A stretch of DNA of 64,000 bases, from positions 96,665-160,664 of the forward strand of contig JAWPHD010005568.1 in the NCBI GenBank assembly GCA_037043455.1, read 5' to 3'. Shown in pieces: positions 54,201 through 64,000 of the stretch. Each line of letters opens with the position of its first letter. Position 1 is the first letter of the stretch. The notes under the pieces were generated by a model. It was not told where the DNA came from. It ran no database searches and was given only the letters and a program-made list of their open reading frames with translations. This DNA comes from Cyrtodaria siliqua. Taxonomy: Eukaryota; Mollusca; Bivalvia; Adapedonta; Hiatellidae. The translations under genes and the position numbers were made by a program.

Positions 54201-55421
54201 TGTAACGCTGGTCTTTCACTATGTGTCATTACAGCTTATATGTTATTGATATGAGTATTCATTGAGTTGTTTAGGTTATTATAAAATGCTGATATAAAGT
54301 TGTGTTAAACAACTGTTGACATGTCGTTCTGTACTATTTAATATGTGCATCACTTAAATGATTTTGACTATTGAACTATTGATATATTCTAAGAAACATT
54401 GCAATCAATAATTGTTGATTTCTAAACTTTATGAACTGTGTCAACATGCATTTTGCATACTACTATTACTCACCCACTCGAGTCGCCATATTGTCGTTTA
54501 TTCGCGTTGTCATAAATCACCATCGGTAGAGTTCATTTCGCAATTGAATTTAGAACAATTGCTTCCACTGTTACTTTATGACATTCATTAACATTGTTTT
54601 ATTCCAGTATATAACTTTTTGACAAATTCAAAACTTTCCAAAGTAAGCCATACTGATTTTCTGGTTCATTCGAATTACTCGACGGTTTTCATTCAAGCTA
54701 AGTTTCTAGATGTAGCGATTGACACCGTGACGTCAATCTCGCGCTGTGACGCATTACTAATTTTTGATTGGCTAACGTCCGTTTAAATATTTTCGAACCG
54801 CGAATTTCAAATCAGTGTTTATTCACCACTCGATGCGTATCGTCTAAGTACCAAAGACACACATTTTTCGCCTATTTCCAAATATTGCCAATTGGTATAT
54901 TACAGACCATCATGGACGCATCCACTAAAGAGGTATAATGGTTATTATTGGTACAGCATTAAAAATAGTACTGAAAGTACTTGATATATACAACGTTGCC
55001 AATAATCAATATATACCAAAATTCTCCAACTCCGTAAAAATCTCAAAATAAGCCCGACGCATTTGTAAACTTCCGCCGATTTTTGGCAATTGACAAAATG
55101 TCATCAAAAGCTTTATCTAAATACTAAAAATCACTCAGGGTGGGTAGCTATACATTTAAAAACATGTATGTTGTTTTATTTACGCTACGTTACCAAATGT
55201 TCGTTAAAATATAGTGTTCATGTTTATAAATGTCTAGAAAAACATAATAAATACATGTCGAAGACATAATAAAAAGTTAAACATAAAACTTTACTTCTAG
55301 CCTCCACGTTTGCATTTCCTTACCTAGTAAATTAAATATTAGCCAAAAGCCAATGATCAGACGAACACGGTATTATCAATATATACCAACGTTGGTTACA
55401 AACCAGGAATTCGGCATTACA
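54201..55421 (+). repeat. 5' LTR of the decayed element
   Basis: Starts TGTAACGC and ends GCATTACA, inverted with one mismatch. The left border is exact because it cuts the satellite; the right border is fixed by the primer site three bases later. I found no second copy downstream, so the length is inferred from these two borders. Confidence 0.75.
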
Positions 55422-55424
55422 AAA

Positions 55425-55440
55425 TGGTGGCAGCGGTGGG
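55425..55440 (+). promoter_or_regulatory. Primer-binding site, tRNA-Leu(AAG)
   Basis: TGGTGGCAGCGGTGGG is the exact complement of the CCA-tailed 3' end of animal tRNA-Leu(AAG) (…CCCACCGCTGCCACCA), placed three bases after the LTR. Confidence 0.85.
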
Positions 55441-55599
55441 GTAATTTTTGTTAGAAGAGAAATTAATATGTTTGCCAAAAGGTGTCAATTAAAATGGATA
55501 AGTCATTTATGAAATCTACACGACTTAATAGGATAGGCCTATAAATTTATATTGGCGAATTTCAGCAAATCGATCTATTGGCAAAATACAGATTTTGTT

Positions 55600-57110
55600 A
55601 AAAAGTAAAACAAAATTTCTGATATTAGTGGCTAAAATCATACTTGATAAAATAGAAAATATGGAGGACTCAACAGATTCAAATATTATTACATTCAAAA
55701 CAAACGGGCGCGAGGCCAATATAACCCCACACCACATGTGTGAAGAGGAATCAATTTATATTGAGAATAGTGACAATGAGGGACGATCAATAAATTCGAG
55801 AAAAAATGCCGGAGATGGAGAATTTTTTGGCCATATTGGAAAAACACATGAACTTAACAAGCACTGAGTTACAGAAAAATATTCAGTCCGTAAAAGCACA
55901 AGTTCAAGGCTGCCTCTTAGAATTTGAAAATAAATTAGACAATTTACATAGGAAAGTTGATCATATTGATGGGAGGGAAATAAATAAATAAACACAAAAT
56001 TCTGGGATTAACTTTAATTTACCTGGTCCAGAAGAAATGCCTTACCCTCGGGGTATAGACGAGAACCTAGGGCGGGGGCCAAGAAATAGTACGCGTCAAA
56101 GTAGTCACATAGGCGGTCCCACACAAAACCCATCACCTTTTTTACCAGGTCAGCAAAGATCAATGAGTTGTAATACGTTTGGCAGTTCACCAACAGGTCA
56201 TCACAATTTACAAATACCTCAAACATATCCAGGTCCAAATACACATGTAGGCCACAAACCTATGATGGATCCGATGATCTTGACGAGTATCTGACTCCGT
56301 TTAACATCACATCTGATCTAAATAGGTGGGATTATCAAACAAAGTCGCTATATTTAGCGAGTAGTCTGACTGGTGGGGCCAGGGCCCTTTTGAACGATTT
56401 AGATCCGCAACTTTAGACGAAGAGATTATACATGTCCTGTGGAGGCATTAAATAACAGATCCGGGTCTGTCAACAGAGCCGAGATATCCGAGATCTATCG
56501 CTCAAAACTACAAAGTAGGGTTTTAGATAAAAATGAAGCTATCCCTGAAATGGCCCAATCAATAAAAAAGCTTACTAGAAAAGCTTACCCCAGTGCATCA
56601 CTCGACGTGGTCGATTTATTGGCACTTGACTATTTTATTGACGCATTGCCAGACACAGAGATAAGGCTTCGTTTACGGGAGGTAGGTCCCAAAAATAAAC
56701 GAGGCAGAGAGAATTGCTGTCCGACTAGAAGCACATAAAATTGCCGATAGAAATAGAGGTAAGCACCATGTACGATTTGTAATGACACCAATAAAAAACA
56801 GATGGGTTATTTCACCAACTATCTGGTTAGTTAGTGAATTAAGAAAGATGAAAAATTACCAACAGCGATCGGAAAATCGATTGGGTGATTTTCGGGCAAA
56901 TTACAGGCCAAATGAAAAATACAATCAAAGAACAAATAATAGTAGAGATCATGCCCGACGATTTTCAAATAACGGTAATTACAACCGAAATGGGAATAAA
57001 AGGGGCGAACAAGGCCCTGCGCATATTCAAATCGCTAAGGAAAACGATAAAAGGTTGAGTCAACGGACCAATGCTCAACTACACTCGACAGGTCCGACCC
57101 TAAAGTATTA
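55600..57110 (+). pseudogene. gag remnant of the decayed element
   Basis: Gag-like sequence spread over at least three frames: an acidic N-terminal piece (55595-55867), a coiled-coil piece (55806-55991), a Pro/Gly/Ser-rich piece (56037-56294), a capsid piece read near 56262-56410 (YDGSDDLDEYL..., LASSLTGGARALL) and a piece at 56439-56738 with SGSVNRAEISEIY and YFIDALPDTEIRLRLREVG, which is typical of invertebrate gypsy Gag. A basic Asn/Arg-rich part follows (56860-57110). I see no intact zinc knuckle. Frameshifts occur near 55990, 56415 and 56700. Confidence 0.75.
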
Positions 57111-57237
57111 GGACATACATATGTGTGTTCTAATGATGATGGCTTTTTCTTTTTGGCGAAAATACACAATCACAATGGTTCAAATGTGACACTCCTGCGA
57201 GCAAATTTGTTGAACAAATGACCCAGAGTATGTTAAC

Positions 57238-57717
57238 ATGGGGATGGTAACTGCAACAGGGGAGGTTTCTCCATTTATTTGCAAAATTAATGTCAATATT
57301 ACAATAGGTACAAAAACGTTTAACCATGATGTTCTATTAGCGAACATTCAAAATGATGGTATTATAGGCATAGATTTACTAAATACTAGTAAATGCGAAA
57401 TTATGCTTAGTAAGAAATGTCTTAGACTGAACGGTGAAAATATACCGTGTTTTATGAAGGATGGGAATAAATATCCTTCCCGCTGCAGAATTGCAGTTAC
57501 GGACAATATTGTCATTCCCCACGAGACGGAAGTAATTATTCCGGGGAAACCTGTTGACCTAATTAGGGAAACTATTGGTCTTATAGAACCAAATCCCAGT
57601 TTCGTAGAAAAAGGTGGGCTATTAGTGGCAACAGTATTGGTAGACCTAACCAGAGGCGAAATACCAATAAGGGTGGCGAACTTAACCAGCCGTGTACCCT
57701 ATATCAAAATACAATAG
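57238..57717 (+). pseudogene. Protease region remnant
   Basis: A 159-codon open stretch beginning after the expected active-site part. It retains the C-terminal protease motif (DGIIGIDLL near residue 40) and the linker that follows protease in this group. The Asp-Thr/Ser-Gly active site is not visible upstream, so the enzyme would be inactive. Confidence 0.6.
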
Positions 57718-57889
57718 CTGCTACCTATGTATATGTGGAATTGCCCGAAACTAAAAATTTAGAATCAGTACGCACAAATATACCGGAATCTGACAACAGT
57801 ACCGAAATTCCATCCCATTTAACAGGATTATACGAAAAATCCACCAAACACTTATCAGCAAAGCAGAAATGATTTCAAACAGATGTCAC

Positions 57890-59085
57890 TTAAACATGGA
57901 AATCTTTTCTCAAAATCTGACGATGATTTGGGTCGAACACATTTGGTCGAGCACACAATCGACACGGGTCAGACTAAGCCTATAAAACAAATGCTATATC
58001 GTGTTCTTAACCGCTGAGCAGGAAATCATGAATATGAGGTACCAGGGTATTATAGAACCCTCACATAGCCCCTGGAGTAGTCCAATAGTTATGGTGACAA
58101 AACCTGATGGATCCATAAGGTTTTGCTGCGATTTCAGAAAAGTAAACGATTGTACAATAAAAGACAGTCAACCACTTCCGAGAATTGATGACACGTTGGA
58201 AGCACTATCTGGTTCAGCCTGGTTCAGTACGCTGGACTTAAAATCCGGGTTCTGGCAAGTTGGTATGGCAGGAAAAGACCGCCCCAAAACTTCATTTTCA
58301 ATACATGGTACATTTGAAAGGTTGATGGAAAGGGTTCTGTCGGGTTTAACCCGGACATTATGCTTAGTATATCTAGATGATATCGTAGTGTTTTCAAACA
58401 TTTGAAGAACACATGGTAAATCTTGACCAAGTTTTTACTAGGTTAAGTGAGTCTAACCTTAAACTAAGTCCTAAAAAGTGTAACTTATTACACAAAGAAG
58501 TTGCATTCTTAGGTCACGTTGTCAGTGAGACTGGTGTAGCAACAGATCCAAAGATTAGGAGCTTTTTAGGTTTATGCTCCTACTATAGACGGTTTGTGCT
58601 CAATAAATTAACGGGAAAAGATGCAAAGTTTGTTTGGACAGCCGAGTGTGATATTGCTTTTTGAGCATTAAAATACGATCTTATTGGTGCTCCAATACTA
58701 TCCTAACCAATCAGTGAGGGTAAATTTATTTTAAATACAGATGCTAGCAATGTTGGTATTGGTGCTTTTTCTTACAAGTGCAAAATGGGGAAGAGACCGT
58801 TATCTCATATTACAGCAAATGCATGTCTAAAGCAGAGAGACACTATTTTGTAACGAGACGTGAGTTGTTGGCAGTCGTCAGTGCAGTTAAGCACTTTCAT
58901 CATTTTCTTTATGTGCGCACTTTCTCGTACGAAGTGACCATGGAGCCTTAAAATGGCTTATGAACTTTAAGAATACAGAGAGCACGATGGCTCGATGGAT
59001 TGAAAATTTGTCCACATATGATTGTCAGATAACATATCGTGCAGGCCGTGTTCATTCCAACGCCGATGCGTTGTCTAGAATGCCA
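57890..59085 (+). pseudogene. Reverse transcriptase and RNase H remnant
   Basis: RT motifs run from HTIDTGQTKPIKQ (about 57950) through the block EPSHSPWSSPIVMV, FCCDFRKVN, FSTLDLKSGFWQ and the YLDD active site (about 58370-58382). The conserved MPFGL..APA block between FSIHG and TFERLM is deleted in frame near 58309, and part of the connection segment before RSFLGL is deleted near 58548. A frameshift follows the YLDD. RNase H pieces NTDASNVGIGA (58735), LLAVVSAVKHF (58865) and the C-terminal NADALSRMP (59060) lie in different frames with stops. It cannot make an active enzyme. Confidence 0.85.
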
Positions 59086-59822
59086 TGTATATCAAAGGGA
59101 TGTAGCTACTGCGATAGAGATGAGGACATGTATTCAGGATTGGAATACAATTTGAATGGTCCTATCAGTACACCTTACGACGCAAATCCAAAAATGACTG
59201 GAAAGGTCAACATTTGCAGGAATACTGTTAAAACGGGTTTAGATGGCAGGTTCTTGTTAATGATACATGTGGTAGGGATCCTTTTTATTTGGTCGCTGTG
59301 CGACAAGAAGCCTGCACTGTTAACAATAAACCTAGCATTATGGGTGGTCAGATAGATAAGGATATTGACGGTGAAACAAGCATTAGGGAGTCTTCAAATA
59401 TGGTCGCTTTGCGCCCAGAAGCCTATACTTGCGTCAAAATTCAAACCCGGTCAATTTACACCGAGTATGAAGTAGAATCTGAACTTTTATTGAAAACTAC
59501 TTTATACACAAATACAACCAAGAACAAAGTGTATGTTCGTACTTGTGGTGATAGTAGTGATAATAGTATGGTATCGCATGACGCTCTAGATATGCAGGTA
59601 GTTATTGATTTACAGAAGGCAGATCCATCAATTGGACTCCTTAGACAATGGAAAAATCCAAATAGGAAACCAGAGTGGCAGGAGGTTGCGCCACTCTCAG
59701 TAGAGTTAAAATATTACTGGAATCGATTTGATTCCATGATAATTTAAAACGATATTTTATATCACAAATGGGAAAGTGACAATGGCAAACTGATAGAATG
59801 GCACGTCGTAGCACCACGTACA

Positions 59823-60713
59823 ATGTTAGACAAAATTATGCAAAAATTAGACGACAGTCCAACAAGTGGTCACCTTGGGGTGAAGAAAACACTTTATAAG
59901 GTGCAAAAACGTTTCTTTTGGTTTCGCATGCGTATATATGTGAACAATTGGTGCAAGAAATGTGATGTATGTGCATCACGAAAAAGACCAATAAAAAGGC
60001 CAAAATCTGCTATGAGGCAGTATAATGTAGATGCACCATTAGAACGAGTAGGTATTGATATCATTGGACCCTTACCCGTTAGTAACACAGGTAACAGATA
60101 TATTCTCATGATATCAGACTACTTTACAAAATGGCTCATGGCTATTCCGGTTGAGAACCAAAAAGCTACTACAGTGGCAACAAAATATGTTGAGCGATTC
60201 ATATCGATATTTGGTGTACCCCTCCAAACTCACTCAGCTCAAGGATCTAACTTCAGTTCTCTTGTTTTTCAAGAAATGTGTAAAATTCTTGGCTCAGAAA
60301 AAACAAGAACAACTCCCATGAGACCACAGTCAGATGGTCTGGTTGAAAGGGCAAATCGTACAGTACAAAATATGTTGGCATCACTTGTATCAAGCAATCA
60401 AAAAGATTGGGACCAATACCTACCCATAGTCACAATGGCTTACAATGCTTCAAAACATGAAAGTACTGGATTTTCCCCGTCAACTATGATGTTTGGTCGA
60501 GACATACATGTACCAATAGATTTGGTCAGGGGAGTACCAGATCAATCAGTCGTCAGTAATATGGAGAGTGACTACGGCCATGAATTAGAACAAACAATAT
60601 GGGATATTCATGAAATAGCCCGTAAACACATTACAATGGCCAGTGACACACAAAAGAAACAGTATGATTACAGAATCAAACAAAATGCTTATTCAAAAGG
60701 TGATTTGGTATGA
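59823..60713 (+). pseudogene. Integrase remnant, long open frame with lost catalytic Asp
   Basis: 296 codons. The zinc-binding domain keeps SGHLGVKKT and WCKKCDVC, but the position where the family's first His is expected reads Asp (LDDSPTSGH). The core has D79 (GIDIIGP) and E175 (GLVERANRT), but the second catalytic Asp is Ala139 in HSAQGSNF where relatives have HSDQG; A139 and E175 are 35 residues apart, which confirms the alignment. Downstream, a GPY/F-like tail (60720-60850) continues past a stop. This segment is otherwise well preserved compared with RT and gag. Confidence 0.85.
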
Positions 60714-60995
60714 CTATTCTGTCCACAGCATAAACCAGGGCGAAGTGTTAAACTATCCTGTCATTGGGTGGATCCATATGTTATCACAAAGGCAATACTA
60801 GAGAATCCAACTAAGCTCACGGTCAAAGGCAAAATTGGTAAACCATGATAGGTTAAAACCATATGAGGGAAGTCACACATCTTGGCTCAAATCTGCACGT
60901 GAAATATAAAAATATACATATGTATAAATTTACCGTACTAGCAGGTGATAAATTGAACATTTCAGTGACACGATTTTATATTTTTTTATTTTCAG

Positions 60996-61901
60996 TACGT
61001 TTGTACTATCTGCCGGAACGTGAAGTTTCCGAAATACCATGCCATTATGCGTCACGTACATGAAAAACACAGTGGCTTCTTCTACCAGTGTCTTCTATGC
61101 TTTTCTCTCTTCACCAGAAGAAAATATAAACATGGTTGCCAAAATGTTACTAATGCAGACATGGAATATATGGCTCCTGATGGTACCAGAGGTGTAGAGG
61201 GTTTTTTAAAATTCCAAAAAAGGAAACTACACCAAAAGAAACCCAGGAAGCTCCTCTGAATTTGGAAATGCCACCACCCAGGAAGGTGACATGTCCTACA
61301 CCGGTATTGGCACCAGTATCGAAAGTGGTGGAAAAGACCACAAAGGCAGACAAAACAAAAAAACTGTCTACGCCAGAAGCTTCGCCGAAAATACCAAGAT
61401 CGGTATCAGACGAAGAGTTACAGGACTTCGTATTACCATCTGTAGTGACACTTATTAAAGTGTTCAAACCATTAACTGACGTGTTAAGCGATATCAGTGA
61501 CATTGAGCTGGAAGCTCCAAAGGCCACTATAGATAGATCGGTGGTGAAGAAAACACCAGAATTGCCACGTTCAAGTTCATCGTCTTCTAGTTTTAGTTCC
61601 AGTTTTAGTACATCTAGCTCATCTAGCTCGTCAAGCTCTAAAAGTGAACTGAAAACTGCAAAAAATACCGAAGTTAAAAACGAAAACAACGACATCTGCC
61701 AAAAATTAGCAACTTAAAATGCTTAGCAAAAATCCAAGCAGAACGAATGGAATTGTGTATTGGTGGCAAGATATTTGCCACTAGTAAAGTTACATAAAGA
61801 AGTGACCCCAACAGCCTCTTCGCTAAAGCACTTGCCCCTAATAGCCCATTAAAACCACGTGGTAATGCACTGTTGTTTAATCGCGACCCTTCGCATTTTC
61901 G
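60996..61901 (+). pseudogene. C2H2 zinc-finger / Ser-rich / BTB(T1)-like gene fragment, broken
   Basis: A strong acceptor ('tatttttttattttcag') at 60979-60995 precedes an open exon. The first part reads two Cys2His2-like fingers (CTIC...H...H and CLLC...). At 61202-61208 the frame shifts by -1, then a Thr/Pro/Lys region and a poly-Ser stretch run to 61717. A further shift at the A-run 61701-61705 leads into a segment resembling the BTB/T1 domain of KCTD-type proteins: GGKIFATSKVT, then a TAA stop at 61795 where the family has Leu, then DPNSLFAKALAPNSPL and NRDPSHFRR. Similarity ends at 61901 where a repeat begins. The nonsense codon and the truncation argue for a pseudogene; the homopolymer shifts alone could be assembly errors. 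Family membership is inferred from motifs only. Confidence 0.6.
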
Positions 61902-62126
61902 ACGCTATGGTTGTCGTTATTTGACGGAAAAGCACGAAGATATCCGACACGTTCAGTAGTACAACCTCAGTATGACCCGTCCACCGAAACCAATCTTTTT
62001 AGGTTGGCTAGTTCGTCGAGTGGTCTAAGGCGTCGGCTATTGTGCGAGGCGCTGTGTCGAAGTTGGTGTCCTAGGTGCGGGTTCGAATCCGCTGGTACGT
62101 GGTTTGTACAAGATTTTGTCCACATA
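61902..62126 (+). mobile_element. tRNA-like SINE candidate, copy 1
   Basis: It shares about 220 bases with the copy at 62327-62550. It contains a box-A-like 'tcgtcgagtggtctaaggcg' and a perfect box B GGTTCGAATCC (62080-62090), spaced as in a long-variable-arm tRNA. The acceptor-stem halves do not pair, so it is not a functional tRNA gene. Its left edge cuts the BTB-like pseudogene. Confidence 0.55.
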
Positions 62127-62326
62127 TAATATTTAATGTTTTTACTTGTATCTTATATATCCCACGTTACAGAAAGTTCCTTATTCTGAATTTAATTCTC
62201 TCACAAATAATATGATATATCTAAATTCAGTGTATCAGTATGATCTGGCGTCTTTCTATGGCAAAATGTTGTATATATACCTGATGTTATAATCATGTAA
62301 AGTGAATCCTCTATCGTATAAAGTAT

Positions 62327-62550
62327 ACGCTATGGTTGTCGTTATTTGATGGAAAGGCATGAAGATATCCGACACGTTCAGTAGGACGACCTTAGTCTGA
62401 CCCGTCCACCGAAACCAATCTTTTTAGGTTGGCTAGTTGGTCGAGTGGTCAAAGGCGCCGGCTATTGTGGGAGGCGCTGTGTCGAAGTTGGTGTCCTAGG
62501 TGCGGGTTCGAATCCGCTGGTAAGTGGTTTGTACAAAATGTTCTCCATAT
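62327..62550 (+). mobile_element. tRNA-like SINE candidate, copy 2
   Basis: Starts 'acgctatggttgtcgttatt' as copy 1 does, has box A 'tggtcgagtggtcaaaggcg' and box B GGTTCGAATCC (62505-62515), and ends near 'ggtttgtacaaaatgttctc'. Upstream flanks of the two copies are unrelated, which favours two insertions over one duplicated block. Confidence 0.55.
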
Positions 62551-62880
62551 ATACATATAGGTTACAAAACTATATATGCCCTATAAAGATAACAGACACG
62601 CGCTTTTGGATTCACGCGTAAAGTGTTTCACAACACCACAAATCTGGCACGTGCTCCATTGACACAATGTCATGTCCACATGTTTATGTTATGCAATCTT
62701 TGAGTCTACACTATATAATGTTTGTTACTGACAGTAGCATGTCTGTTACTCGTCAGTCATTTATTTACTTGGTTAAAGGGACAGATGCCAATTTTGCTTT
62801 CTTTAAAACTGGATTCGCCCCCTCAGTTTTAAACGAACAGTTAAAAGAATATAATTCTGCCTGTTAAACTTATATTAGTT
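62551..62880. other. Non-coding stretch
   Basis: A 66-codon ORF (62667-62867) contains 'KGTDANFAFFKTG' but shows no domain I recognise. No repeats identified. Confidence 0.35.
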
Positions 62881-63085
62881 TATCGCTTTTTCTGATTTCG
62901 AATATTAACTCTGCAACGTATATTGCCGCCACCATGATTTCATTTTCCAATATACCGTTGCAACATTGTTTGTTAAAATAAATTGGGCACTCTTAAACCC
63001 AAAGCATGTATAGATCAAAAATTTAGTGTAAAATACATGGACACATACATTTTAAAAAATATATGTGTTTACATAACGAAATTAT
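62881..63085 (+). repeat. ~200-bp dispersed repeat, copy 1
   Basis: Shares 'ctgcaacgtatattgcc', 'ataccgttgcaacattg', 'gcatgtatagatcaaaaatt' and 'ggacacatacatttt' with the diverged copy at 63788-63990, in the same order and orientation. Confidence 0.65.
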
Positions 63086-63787
63086 TTAATTGTTTCTGAA
63101 GCCGGTCGTCTTTCTAAATGAGTATAAATGTTGCCGTCTTTGGGTCGGACGGTCCTGTTAGTTAATTAGTACTTGTCTCCGTTTATTGAAATTCGTTTAT
63201 TGAAATTCTACACATATACAGAGGAGAGATGTATCTATGCGATTTTGTTTTTATTCTCGCTTCCAAAATGACGTACTTGCCTCCGGTTTGTTTTATATTT
63301 TACATATCGACAGAGGAAAGATGTATCTACGCGTACATGCTTTCTTTTTCTTTTTCTCCTTCTGAAATGATGAAATAAATCGAATTTGATTAAAACTGCG
63401 CATTCGCAGCTATATACAACTTAATCAATACAGTATGGAGGGTGGTGGGGGTGTGGTGAGGGTCGGGGTTGCAGGGCTACTACCATAATGGTGTCCTTGA
63501 GAAAAACTGTGAACATTCTACTCTAATAGTTTATTAAATACAGAACAATGTTGAAATCAATATATCTCTTAAAAAGGATTTCATAATTTCACGGTTTTAT
63601 ATCCCGCGTGAACATTAACTTCGAAAGGCGATTGTTCATATTTTAGCGAATACGGTGTACTTTGTTAATTTGGGAGAAAAAAGGAATTTTTCCTGATTGG
63701 CTTTAAGTTTTGGTTTTTAATAGTAGACATTCCAATGAACACTTTCATAAAAAAAAAATCATTCTCGCTGTTAAAACTTATTTTTTT
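63086..63787. other. Spacer between the two ~200-bp repeats
   Basis: Contains a short internal duplication ('acagaggagagatgtatcta' at 63219 and 'acagaggaaagatgtatcta' at 63310) and a G-rich patch 'ggagggtggtgggggtgtgg' at 63437-63456. No gene. Confidence 0.45.
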
Positions 63788-63990
63788 CGCTATTTTTTCG
63801 GATTCAGAAAATTAGCACTGCAACATATATTTTCACCATCCTCATTTCCTTTCCCGACGTACCGTTGTAATTTGGTTTGTTAAAACCTATTTTGAGCACT
63901 CCAGCATAAACCAAAAGCATGTATAGATCATAAATTTAATCTGGAATGCATGGATACATACATTTGAAATATATGTATTGAAATAATGGT
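63788..63990 (+). repeat. ~200-bp dispersed repeat, copy 2
   Basis: About 905 bases after copy 1 with the same order of marker phrases and roughly one change every six to eight bases. Confidence 0.65.
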
Positions 63991-64000
63991 AAAAAAGTAC

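Larger units (their letters stand above)
54201..60860 (+). mobile_element. Decayed Ty3/gypsy retrotransposon, normal RT-RH-INT order, 3' LTR not found
   Basis: A 1,221-bp 5' LTR, a 16-base tRNA-Leu primer site, and gag, protease, reverse transcriptase, RNase H and integrase segments follow in the usual order but broken by frameshifts, stops and in-frame deletions. The 5' LTR starts inside a satellite monomer ('...gacaagtatat|tgtaacg'). The expected satellite and LTR on the right side are missing, so the right end has been lost by deletion or rearrangement. The right boundary given is where integrase-tail similarity ends. Confidence 0.85.

Noticed and set aside
60996..61260. Zinc-finger segment as an env or accessory ORF of the decayed retrotransposon
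   Set aside because: It starts right after a strong splice acceptor, lies past the integrase tail, and continues into a BTB/T1-like domain not known from such elements.
61150..61695. 181-codon minus-strand ORF rich in Leu/Glu/Ser
   Set aside because: Antisense shadow of the poly-Ser region of the zinc-finger/BTB-like pseudogene.
62410..62530. A functional tRNA gene
   Set aside because: Box A and box B are good, but the acceptor-stem halves and anticodon stem do not pair and the segment is part of a larger repeat.

Overview
The window looks like nuclear DNA of a bivalve mollusc. It is AT-rich and carries one intron-rich animal gene with GT-AG splice sites. The rest is non-autonomous repeats of the kind common in bivalve genomes: tandem-cored elements opening with a CGTCCGTCCGTC-like run and repeating a 'gagttayggccctt' phrase, foldback and inverted-repeat elements, tRNA-derived SINEs, minisatellites, a 59-bp satellite and Ty3/gypsy LTR retrotransposons. 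Species assignment is inference. No bacterial gene, CRISPR array or operon is present.

Layout. (1) 1-13,500 is intergenic and dense in short elements: tandem-cored repeats at 1.6, 2.6, 5.7, 6.2 and 8.7 kb, an antisense SINE at 3.6 kb, inverted-repeat elements at 4.4, 6.4, 9.2, 9.8 and 13.2 kb, and a 1.2-kb foldback element at 10.6-11.8 kb. (2) 13,518-32,391 (+) is a complete aminomethyltransferase gene (AMT, T-protein of the mitochondrial glycine cleavage system). Eight coding exons join without a frame break into 403 codons; most of the 18.9-kb span is repeats inside introns. A 76-bp minisatellite starts exactly at the exon-4 splice donor and copies that donor about ten times. (3) 32.8-35.8 kb holds an inverted-repeat element, 44-bp and 46-bp minisatellites, and a short TA-flanked element. 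(4) 36.09-54.20 kb is a 59-bp satellite array with higher-order structure, split by an intact 8,789-bp Ty3/gypsy retrotransposon. That element has apparently identical 1,548-bp LTRs, a 5-bp target duplication, and one uninterrupted 1,561-codon gag-pol frame. (5) 54.20-60.86 kb is a second, decayed Ty3/gypsy element with a tRNA-Leu(AAG)-type primer site and no visible 3' LTR. (6) 60.99-61.90 kb is a broken gene fragment (C2H2 zinc fingers, Ser-rich linker, BTB/T1-like domain) cut by a tRNA-like repeat; further repeats run to the end.

Most notable: the intact retrotransposon has its integrase BEFORE the reverse transcriptase (Gag-PR-INT-RT-RH), a Ty1/copia-like order in a Ty3/gypsy-type element as in the Gmr1 group, and its capsid region resembles the SCAN fold. 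The other retrotransposon next to it has the normal RT-RH-INT order. Other points are the splice-donor minisatellite, which could define 21-nt in-frame microexons, and the shared termini of several tandem-cored element families. All domain calls were made by reading motifs; no search was run.
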